Shown: one piece after another, positions 27,849-34,620 of the stretch | Position numbering within the stretch: position 1 is the first letter of the stretch | Layout: each line of letters starts with the position of its first letter | Assembly: GCF_015356825.1 (NCBI RefSeq) | Contig: NZ_JAACYW010000091.1 | Location: forward strand, 1-37,043 | DNA from: Catenulispora rubra | GTDB lineage: Bacteria; Actinomycetota; Actinomycetes; Streptomycetales; Catenulisporaceae | Length of the DNA: 37,043 bases | Direction of reading: 5' to 3' | Translations under genes and position numbers: made by a program | The notes under the pieces: model-generated | What the model saw: only the letters and a program-made list of their open reading frames with translations | Databases searched by the model: none | What the model was told of the DNA's origin: nothing

Positions 27849-28715
27849 TCACACAGCCTTCGTCAAGCTCTCGAACTCCTCATCAGTCAGCTGCACAGCC
27901 GCCGCAGCGACGTTCTCCTCCAGGTGCGCGACCGAAGAAGTCCCCGGGATCGGCAGCACCACCGGCGACCGCCGCAGCAGCCACGCCAGCGCCAGCTGCG
28001 ACGGCGTGGCGCCGTGCGCCTTGCTGATCGTCGCCAGCGGGCTGTCGGCGGCGGCGAGCCGGCCGGTCGCGATCGGCGACCACGGGATGAAGGCGATGCC
28101 CTCCTGCTCGCAGTAGTCCACGACGCTCTCCGCGGCGCGGTCGGCGACGCTGTAGCGGTTCTGGACCGACACGATCTCCGTCGTCTCCCGGGCCTGCTCG
28201 ATCTCGGCGACCGAGACCTCGGACAGCCCGATGTGCCGGATCTTGCCCTCCTGCCGCAGCCGCTCCAGCTCGCCGAGCGACTCCTCGACCGGGACCTCGG
28301 CGTCGATGCGGTGCAGCTGGTACAGGTCGATCCGCTCCAGGCCCAGATTCCGCAGGCTCTTGTCGAGCTGCCCGCGCAGGTACTCCGGGCGGCCGTCCGC
28401 CACCCAGCTGCCCGGGCCGGGCCGCGTGAACCCGCCCTTGGTGGCGATGACCAGGTCGTCGGGGTACGGGTGCAGGGCCTGCTTGATCAGGCGCTCGCTG
28501 ACGTCCGGTCCGTAGGAGTCGGCGGTGTCGATGAACGTCACGCCGAGCTCCAGCGTCCGGTGCAGGACCCGCACCGCCTCGGCGGGATCGCGCGGGTCGC
28601 CCCAGATGCCCTGCCCGGTGATGCGCATGGCGCCGAATCCGAGGCGGTGCACCGGCAGGTCGCCGCCGATGAGGAACGTGCCGGAGGCCGCTGCCGGGGA
28701 AGCGGTGGTGGTCAT
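27849..28715 (-). CDS. Aldo/keto reductase
   Basis: A 288-residue NADPH-dependent oxidoreductase of the AKR superfamily, reducing aldehydes or ketones in the cytoplasm. The catalytic tetrad is visible as Asp63 and Tyr68 (FIDTADSYGP), Lys93 (ATKGGF) and His135 (YQLHRID). HRLGFGAMRITGQG opens the barrel, and the cofactor-binding end shows PIPGTSSVAHLEEN. Length is normal. ATG 28715 has GAAGG 8 nt upstream; the frame extends to 28937 only through the intergenic region. It is divergent from the tautomerase-like gene and shares a 226-bp intergenic region with a perfect inverted repeat. Confidence 0.93.
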   Translation of the reverse strand: MTTTASPAAASGTFLIGGDLPVHRLGFGAMRITGQGIWGDPRDPAEAVRVLHRTLELGVTFIDTADSYGPDVSERLIKQALHPYPDDLVIATKGGFTRPGPGSWVADGRPEYLRGQLDKSLRNLGLERIDLYQLHRIDAEVPVEESLGELERLRQEGKIRHIGLSEVSVAEIEQARETTEIVSVQNRYSVADRAAESVVDYCEQEGIAFIPWSPIATGRLAAADSPLATISKAHGATPSQLALAWLLRRSPVVLPIPGTSSVAHLEENVAAAAVQLTDEEFESLTKAV

Positions 28716-28834
28716 GGGAGTGCCTTCTTTCCATGCACGGTGAGATCTCGTCTGAGCCGTTCTAAGCCGTTCTGGTCCGTCGGCGTTCTCAGCCGACACA
28801 AGGGCCAGTTTTATGCCTGGGCCCGCTGCTTTCG

Positions 28835-28850
28835 TCACCTGTTTAGGTGA
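28835..28850. promoter_or_regulatory. Inverted repeat, possible operator between AKR and tautomerase genes
   Basis: TCACCT-GTTT-AGGTGA is a perfect 6-bp inverted repeat in the divergent region. It lies near a possible minus-strand promoter (GACGAA, 17 bp, TAAAAC), so a dimeric repressor could act here. The promoter assignment is weak. Confidence 0.4.
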
Positions 28851-28941
28851 GAGAAGCGCGCCGACTCCCCTGGCAGGCTGGTGAGGGGAACGATCCGGGC
28901 CCCACCGGAAACGTCTGAACGCTCGCCCAAGGAGCACGGAA

Positions 28942-29418
28942 ATGCCGATGATCGACGTCTACGCCGTCGCCGGGACCTTCGCCGAGCCGAAGCGGCTGAC
29001 CCAGGACCTGGCCGCCACCCTGATGCGCATCGAACAGGTGCCGGACATCCCCATGTTCCGCCAGAACACCGCCGCGTTCGTGCACGACCTGTCCGCCGAC
29101 CACTTCTCGAACGTCGACGGCGCCGCCGACCACATCCGGGTCCAGGTCCTGACCAACCTCGGCGCCCTGGACCGCGACAAGCAGCTCGCCGTCGTGCGCC
29201 AGCTCACCGACCTGGTGGCGGCCGCCGCGGGCGACCCCTCGGCGGCGGAGCGGACCTGGGTCCTGCTCACCGAGGCCCCCGACGGCGGCTGGGGCCTGGC
29301 CGGCCACGCGCACACCAACGCCGAGCTGGTCGCCGCCGCGCGGGCGCAGATCGCGGAGATCGCGAAGGCCGCCGGGGGCGCCGGGACCGCCGAGACCGCT
29401 GCGGCGAAGGACGAGTAG
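28942..29418 (+). CDS. Tautomerase-like protein (4-oxalocrotonate tautomerase superfamily)
   Basis: A 158-residue protein starting MPMIDVYAVAGTF. Pro2 would become the N-terminal catalytic proline after Met removal, the hallmark of the tautomerase superfamily. The following RLTQDLAATLMRIEQVPDIP and a second beta-alpha-beta-like unit (HIRVQVLTNLGALDRDKQLA, TWVLLTEAPDGGWGLAGHAH) fit a fused double tautomerase unit. The C-terminal 25 residues are Ala/Gly-rich. Substrate unknown; members act on unsaturated acids or haloacrylates. ATG 28942 has AAGGAG 8 nt upstream. The divergent pairing with an aldo/keto reductase suggests a shared detoxification or catabolic role. Confidence 0.8.
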   Translation: MPMIDVYAVAGTFAEPKRLTQDLAATLMRIEQVPDIPMFRQNTAAFVHDLSADHFSNVDGAADHIRVQVLTNLGALDRDKQLAVVRQLTDLVAAAAGDPSAAERTWVLLTEAPDGGWGLAGHAHTNAELVAAARAQIAEIAKAAGGAGTAETAAAKDE

Positions 29419-29534
29419 CGGCCGACGTCCGTCTCGGCCTCCGTCGGGGAGCCCGCATCACCCGAATACGTGTGACACGACGTCTCCTGGTGCGATCATG
29501 GTTCTGACACCCCGACCGAGACCGGAGACCCGAC

Positions 29535-30707
29535 GTGACCCGTTACGCGATCGACGAACAGCGCGGCGCGCTCATCGCCGCCTGGGCCACCGGCGACGGC
29601 GACACCGCCGGCACCGTGGCCACGCTGCCGCCCGCCACTCCGGCCGACCAGCGCTACGCCGTGGCGCGCACGCTGACGGACCTGTCGGCCGCGCTGTGGC
29701 ACGCCTACACCCACCCGGCCTCCGCCGCCGAGGACGACCTGGAGGACGGCAGCGAGGGCTGGCGCCGGCAGGCCGAGCGCGACGCCTTCGCCGGGGTGCC
29801 GGAGGCGATCGCGGAGCCGAACCTGCCGGAGAACGGCATGATCGTGCAGTCCTACATCGTCGTGGAGGAGGCCGCGCACCGCCTCGGGCGCGCGCTGCAC
29901 GCGATCGGCGACACCGAGCTGGCCAAGTCCGTCACCGCCGAGGTCCACATCGAGATCGCCGCGGTGGAGCAGGCCGAGCTCGGCGACCTGTCCGGGCGGG
30001 CCCGCCAGGCCGTGGTGCTGTCCCGGGCCGACGCCTCCCCGGTCCAGGTCGCCGAGGCCGACCGCCTCCTGCGCGAGAACCCCTTCGGCCCCGACGAGCT
30101 GTTCACCGCCGTCGACCCGACCGCGGCCGCGGTGGCCGCCGCGCACTGGCTGCACGCCGCCGCCAGCGTCGCCGCCGAGGTCACCGGCCAGTCCCTGACC
30201 GCCGCGGTGCTGGAGGCCGACGGCATCACCGGGCTCCCGGTCGCCACCCTGTCCATCGTCCTGGACCTGCTGGAGGACGGCGCCAGCCCGCACGAGGCGG
30301 TCACCGAGCTGATCCGCGACGCGATGGCCGTGGCCGAGGGCGAGGTCCCGAACCCGGTCGGGCTCGCGGAGGCCGTCGCCGAGGTCCAGCAGGCCGTCCA
30401 GCGCGTCGCCCCGGACGACGAGGACGCCCTGGACCACCTGCTCGCCGAGGTCCGCACCACCCCGCTGGACCCGGCCCGCCCGGCGCTGGACCTGCTGGAG
30501 GACCTGCTGGTCGGCATCGACGGCTGCGCCGACCTGTTCGCCGAGTACGCCGACGACGGCGGCGTGGACGACGAGCCCGGGGACGGCGTGGCGGGGGACG
30601 ACGACGAGCGCGACGAGCGCGACGAAGCACGTGTCGCCGCCGTCCGCGACGAGTTCATGGCCGCGGTCCGCGCCTGGGCCGCGGCGAACGCCGAACGACT
30701 GGTGTAG
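29535..30707 (+). CDS. Acidic helical protein of unknown function
   Basis: A 390-residue, strongly acidic, Ala/Leu/Asp/Glu-rich protein without signal peptide, membrane helix or motif I recognise. Predicted mostly helical. Notable segments: NGMIVQSYIVVEEAAHRLGR (about 97-116), PTAAAVAAAHWLHAAASVAA (about 195-214), LSIVLDLLEDGASPHEAV and an Asp/Glu/Arg-rich stretch (about 345-370) before a final amphipathic helix (FMAAVRAWAAANAERLV). GTG 29535 has GGAG (29524-29527) upstream. Codon use is typical of the window, supporting a real gene. It stands alone between the tautomerase-like gene and the peptidase gene. Confidence 0.7.
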   Translation: MTRYAIDEQRGALIAAWATGDGDTAGTVATLPPATPADQRYAVARTLTDLSAALWHAYTHPASAAEDDLEDGSEGWRRQAERDAFAGVPEAIAEPNLPENGMIVQSYIVVEEAAHRLGRALHAIGDTELAKSVTAEVHIEIAAVEQAELGDLSGRARQAVVLSRADASPVQVAEADRLLRENPFGPDELFTAVDPTAAAVAAAHWLHAAASVAAEVTGQSLTAAVLEADGITGLPVATLSIVLDLLEDGASPHEAVTELIRDAMAVAEGEVPNPVGLAEAVAEVQQAVQRVAPDDEDALDHLLAEVRTTPLDPARPALDLLEDLLVGIDGCADLFAEYADDGGVDDEPGDGVAGDDDERDERDEARVAAVRDEFMAAVRAWAAANAERLV

Positions 30708-30792
30708 GTGCCATTCCTCTATTGCTCCGGATATCAGCCGATGTCCGGAACCTTCTGGTGCGCCGCGATACATGCCTAATCGATACGCCACC

Positions 30793-30821
30793 TTGCGTCC
30801 ACAACTGCCGCTCACTAGCTT
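30793..30821 (+). promoter_or_regulatory. Candidate promoter of the S53 peptidase gene
   Basis: TTGCGT (30793-30798), a 17-bp spacer and TAGCTT (30816-30821) resemble a housekeeping promoter, 60 bp before the GTG start, in a relatively AT-rich intergenic region. Confidence 0.4.
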
Positions 30822-30881
30822 CGCGGATGCGTCGACGCAAGTAAGAACTCTGATTCACTCGGATCTTCCGAAGGAGCTCGC

Positions 30882-32900
30882 GTGGCAACGAGGAACACCC
30901 GCATGCGTCGCAGATTCAGTGTCTTGATATCCCTGGCGCCGCTCATGCTTACCGGCGCTGCATTCGCGTCCGCCGCGACAACCACCGCCGTCCCGCACTC
31001 GGCCCCGACCCAACGCCTGTGCTCGGTGGCCGAGGCGCCCGGCCAGATGGCCTGCCTCGCCCTGATACGCACCGACATCGCCGGCGTCCGCGCCGACGCA
31101 CTCAACCCGGCGGCCACCCCCTCCGGCTACGGCCCCGGCGACCTGCGCTCGGCCTACGAGCTGACCGGCAGCGGCAGCGCCGGCGAGACCGTCGCCATCG
31201 TCGACGCCTACGACGACCCGAACGCCGAGAGCGACCTGGCCGCCTACCGCAGCCAGTACGGCCTGGCCGCGTGCACCACGGCCAACGGCTGCTTCCGCAA
31301 GGTCGACCAGTCCGGCGGCACCAACTACCCGCCGCCGAACGCCGGCTGGGCCGGGGAGATCTCCCTGGACCTGGACATGGTCTCGGCGATCGCGCCCGGC
31401 GCGCACATCCTGCTGGTCGAGGCCACCAGCGCGACCATCGGCAACCTCGGCGCGTCGGTGAACGAGGCCGTCGCGCTCGGGGCGAGGTTCGTGTCGAACA
31501 GCTACGGCGGCGCGGAGTCCCCGGCCGACACCGGCTATGACGCGGCCTACTTCAACCATCCCGGCGTCGCGATCACCGTCTCCTCCGGTGACAACGGCTA
31601 CGGCGTGGAGTACCCGGCCGCCTCGCAGTACGTCACCGCGGTCGGCGGCACCTCGCTGACCACCGCCTCCACCGCGCGCGGCTGGAGCGAGTCGGCGTGG
31701 TCCGGGGCCGGCTCCGGCTGCTCGGCGTACGACCCGAAGCCCGCGTGGCAGACCGACACCGGCTGCCCGCGCCGCACCGTCGCCGACGTCTCCGCGGTCG
31801 CCGACCCGAACACCGGCGTCGCCGTCTACGACTCCTACGGCCAGTCCGGCTGGGTCGTCTTCGGCGGCACCTCCGTCGCCTCGCCGATCATCGCCTCCGT
31901 CTACGCGCTGGCCGGCGTCCCCGGCACCGCCGACCGCCCGGCGAAGTACCCGTACCAGCACACGTACGCGCTGTTCGACGTCACCACCGGCGCCAACGGC
32001 AGCTGCACGCCGGCCTACCTGTGCACGGCAGGCCCCGGCTACGACGGACCCACCGGCCTCGGCACGCCCAACGGCTTCTCCGCGTTCGCGCCGACGTCGA
32101 CCGCCTCGGTCATAGCGCTGCGTGCGCACGCCAACGGCGACTACGTGACGGCCGACAACGGCGGGGCCTCGCCGCTGATCGCGAACCGCACGGCCGTCGG
32201 CCCCTGGGAGCAGTTCGACCTCATCAAGAACCCGGACGGCAGCGTGAGCCTGCGTGCACACGCCAACGCCCAGGTCGTCACCGCCGACAACGCGGGCGCC
32301 TCACCCCTGATCGCGAACCGGACGGCGATCGGCCCGTGGGAGTCGTTCGACCTCATCAACAACGCCGACGGCAGCATCAGCCTCCGCGCGCACGCCAACG
32401 GCGACATCGTCACCGCGGACAACGCCGGCGCCTCGCCGCTGATCGCCAACCGGACCGCCATCGGCCCCTGGGAGGAGTTCGACCTGGTCACGCCTGCGGC
32501 CCTGCCGGTCGTCAGCCTGCGCGCGCACGCGAACAGCGACTACGTGACGGCCGACAACGCCGGCGCCTCACCGCTGATCGCGAACCGCACAGCCATCGGC
32601 CCCTGGGAGTCGTTCGACCTGATCAACAACGCCGACGGCAGCATCAGCTTCCGCGCCCACGCCAACAACGACATCGTCACGGCCGACAACGCGGGCGCCT
32701 CACCCCTGATCGCCAACCGCACAGCCATAGGCCCCTGGGAGGAGTTCGACGCGGTCTACAACGCGGACGGCAGCGTGAGCCTGCGCGCACACGCCAACGG
32801 CCAGCTCGTGACCGCCGACAACGCGGGCGCCTCACCGCTGATCGCGAACCGCTACTCGATCGGGCCGTGGGAGTCGTTCGACCTGATCTACGACAGCTGA
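30882..32900 (+). CDS. Secreted S53 (sedolisin) peptidase with six beta-trefoil-like repeats
   Basis: A 672-residue secreted protein. A signal peptide (RRRFSVLISLAPLMLTGAAF, cleavage near residue 31) is followed by a short segment and a sedolisin domain (about 75-405). The catalytic residues are visible: Glu159 and Asp163 (GEISLDLDM), Asp237 (SSGDNG, oxyanion) and Ser331 (GGTSVASP). The long activation prodomain of classical sedolisins is absent. From about 410 to the end lie six repeats of about 42-46 residues with the core LRAHANGDYVTADNAGASPL followed by IANRTAIGPWEEFDL. They form two groups of three separated by a VTPAALPVV linker, as expected for two fascin-like beta-trefoils that may bind carbohydrate. 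GTG 30882 has AAGGAG 5 nt upstream. Likely an acid-active extracellular peptidase. Confidence 0.9.
   Translation: MATRNTRMRRRFSVLISLAPLMLTGAAFASAATTTAVPHSAPTQRLCSVAEAPGQMACLALIRTDIAGVRADALNPAATPSGYGPGDLRSAYELTGSGSAGETVAIVDAYDDPNAESDLAAYRSQYGLAACTTANGCFRKVDQSGGTNYPPPNAGWAGEISLDLDMVSAIAPGAHILLVEATSATIGNLGASVNEAVALGARFVSNSYGGAESPADTGYDAAYFNHPGVAITVSSGDNGYGVEYPAASQYVTAVGGTSLTTASTARGWSESAWSGAGSGCSAYDPKPAWQTDTGCPRRTVADVSAVADPNTGVAVYDSYGQSGWVVFGGTSVASPIIASVYALAGVPGTADRPAKYPYQHTYALFDVTTGANGSCTPAYLCTAGPGYDGPTGLGTPNGFSAFAPTSTASVIALRAHANGDYVTADNGGASPLIANRTAVGPWEQFDLIKNPDGSVSLRAHANAQVVTADNAGASPLIANRTAIGPWESFDLINNADGSISLRAHANGDIVTADNAGASPLIANRTAIGPWEEFDLVTPAALPVVSLRAHANSDYVTADNAGASPLIANRTAIGPWESFDLINNADGSISFRAHANNDIVTADNAGASPLIANRTAIGPWEEFDAVYNADGSVSLRAHANGQLVTADNAGASPLIANRYSIGPWESFDLIYDS
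32110..32897 (+). repeat. Six tandem repeats encoding trefoil units
   Basis: Six tandem units of about 126-140 bp, with strongly conserved blocks such as GCCGACAACGCGGGCGCCTC, encode the C-terminal repeats of the S53 peptidase. DNA similarity between units suggests duplication or gene conversion. Confidence 0.8.
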
Positions 32901-32956
32901 CAGCAGACACGAGACTGCAGACAACTGACAGCTGACGGCTGCCCGGCTCGGAAACC

Positions 32957-32991
32957 GCGGGCCGTGGGACCTGACCGGTCCTGCGGCCCGC
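32957..32991. terminator. Hairpin terminator between convergent genes
   Basis: GCGGGCCG and CGGCCCGC form an 8-bp outer stem, with an inner GGACC/GGTCC stem separated by a symmetric TG/TG bulge and a 5-nt loop. It lies 57 bp after the peptidase stop and before the end of the convergent esterase gene. There is no T run, as is common in high-GC actinobacteria. Confidence 0.6.
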
Positions 32992-33067
32992 TCGACTACG
33001 CGCCTGCTGGCAGCAGCAGGCCCGGCGGCAGGTCCACCGGCAGCGGCGGGCTCACCGCCTCACGCCC

Positions 33068-34261
33068 CTACCGAGCAGGCTGCGCGCTGTCGAGATGCTG
33101 ACTGAGCCACGTGTACATCTCCGGCAGCCAGCTCCGCCACACCTCCGGGTTGTGCGCCCCGTGCTTGTGCTCCGACACCGACACGATGTCCGGCGCCGCG
33201 GCCTGCAGCTGGAAGGCGACCGGCAGGGAGTCGGTGTCCTGGTCGGAGACCGCGGCCAGCAGGCTGATCGGGGTGTCCGGGCCGGGGCGGTGGTGCGTCA
33301 GCAGCCACAGGGTGGAGTTCTGGTCGACGACCTGGGGCCCGGCGTGCACGACCTGGTGGCCGTCCGGGGTGGAGTCGCCGGCCATCTGCGCCGCCGAGCG
33401 GAAGTACTGCGGGTACTGGACCAGGAGCTTGCCGGCGCACAGGCCGCCGTCGGAGAAGCCCATCAGGCCCCAGCCGGTGCGGTGGTCGGAGACCCGGAAG
33501 TTCGCCTCGATCATGGTGCGCACGTCCTCGGCGATGTAGGTGGCCATCTGCGGCCCGCCGGGGATGTTGCTGCAGTTGAGGTTCTGGCCGTTCTGGTTGA
33601 CGTTCACCGCGACCAGCACGAACGGCGTCGCCTTCTGCTGCGTCAGCATCTGCCCGAGCACCTGCCCGCCGCCCAGCACGCTGAACCAGCCGGCGGGGCT
33701 GCCGGGGTAGCCGGGGAACAGCAGGACCACCGGGAAGTGCGTGTTGGCGTACGCCGGGTCTTTGTACTGCGGCGGCAGCCAGACGGCGACGTCGCCGCCG
33801 TTCCCGCCGACCCCGGACAGCGGCCCGCGGAACGCCGCGACCTGCGTCCCGTGCCCGCCGGGCACGAACGTCGGCTTGGGCACGTTCGGCGGCATCGGCG
33901 GCAGGTGCGCCGACGACCCCGGCCCGCCGAAGCCCAGCGGCGGCTGCTGCTGGTCGGGCGGGTTCCCGCCGGACTGGTTCAGGTCGGTGACCGGCCGCGT
34001 GGCCTGGTGCACGGCGACCGGCCCGCCGCCGTCGTCGCCGAGCAGGTCGCTCCACGAGGCGTACAGGCTGTAGTGGTTGTTGACCAGAAGTCCGACCAGG
34101 AGCAGCACCGTCGCCTGGCACAGCCCGATCAGCCCGAACCGCGACACGGCCCGCACCGGACGCGGCCCGCGGGCCCGGTTCCACAGCAGGTACGTGCCTA
34201 TCGGCGCGCCGATGGCGAGGCACACCGCGAGGATGAGCAGCGGCGTGCTCGTCAAGCTCAT
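33068..34261 (-). CDS. Membrane-anchored putative esterase (alpha/beta hydrolase)
   Basis: A 397-residue protein with two N-terminal transmembrane helices (about 6-27 and 41-61), a Pro/Gly/Gln-rich linker and an extracellular alpha/beta-hydrolase domain (about 140-390) of the esterase D/antigen 85-like type. Evidence: VAVWLPPQYKDPAYANTHFP and VVLLFPGYPGSPAGWF at the start of the domain, the nucleophile elbow GLMGFSDGG (Ser270), a likely acid in SDQDTDSLP and a candidate His in EHKHGAHNPEVW. Related proteins include mycolyltransferase-like esterases; the substrate cannot be told. ATG 34261 is chosen because TM1 starts there and an AAAGG-type site lies about 10 nt upstream. It is convergent with the peptidase gene and divergent from the LuxR-type regulator. 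Confidence 0.88.
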   Translation of the reverse strand: MSLTSTPLLILAVCLAIGAPIGTYLLWNRARGPRPVRAVSRFGLIGLCQATVLLLVGLLVNNHYSLYASWSDLLGDDGGGPVAVHQATRPVTDLNQSGGNPPDQQQPPLGFGGPGSSAHLPPMPPNVPKPTFVPGGHGTQVAAFRGPLSGVGGNGGDVAVWLPPQYKDPAYANTHFPVVLLFPGYPGSPAGWFSVLGGGQVLGQMLTQQKATPFVLVAVNVNQNGQNLNCSNIPGGPQMATYIAEDVRTMIEANFRVSDHRTGWGLMGFSDGGLCAGKLLVQYPQYFRSAAQMAGDSTPDGHQVVHAGPQVVDQNSTLWLLTHHRPGPDTPISLLAAVSDQDTDSLPVAFQLQAAAPDIVSVSEHKHGAHNPEVWRSWLPEMYTWLSQHLDSAQPAR

Positions 34262-34620
34262 GGGAACGGGCCTTTCGGGACTGGGGGCGCGCGTGGCGAT
34301 GGAGCACAGTCTCGAGGCCTCGCAACGGTATCATTCGCACTGTTCCACACGAGAAGTTGGTGAGCCAAATCGATCGGATGCGATCTGGGTCACACCGACG
34401 CCGGCCGCACATCGTAAGGCCTGAACGTGCCCGCCGCACCCCTACGCCACCCGTCGCACACTGCCCACGACTCAGCGCTGTGCGACGGTTTCCCATGTTC
34501 AAGCAGGGAGTTCCCCATATTCGCGCCCGGCGTGGCCTTCCGGATCCGGGCTATAAACCGGATGAGACTGAATCAGGGTTTTTGGTACCTTGAACGGTTC
34601 GTTCGGGGAGGGGGAGGCGC
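34262..34620. other. Divergent intergenic region, esterase / LuxR regulator
   Basis: A 359-bp region, more AT-rich than its surroundings, must hold the promoters of both flanking genes. A TATAAA at 34552-34557 could be a -10 for the regulator, but no good -35 accompanies it. A CCGGATCCGG palindrome (34540-34549) lies just upstream of it. No gene is evident. Confidence 0.4.

Noticed and set aside
28757..28776. AGCCGTTCT direct repeats between the reductase and tautomerase genes as an operator
   Set aside because: Short, adjacent and imperfectly extended; could be slippage, and the nearby perfect inverted repeat is a better candidate.
32141..32728. Minus-strand frames opposite the peptidase repeats
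   Set aside because: They repeat only because the sense strand repeats; no independent coding signal.
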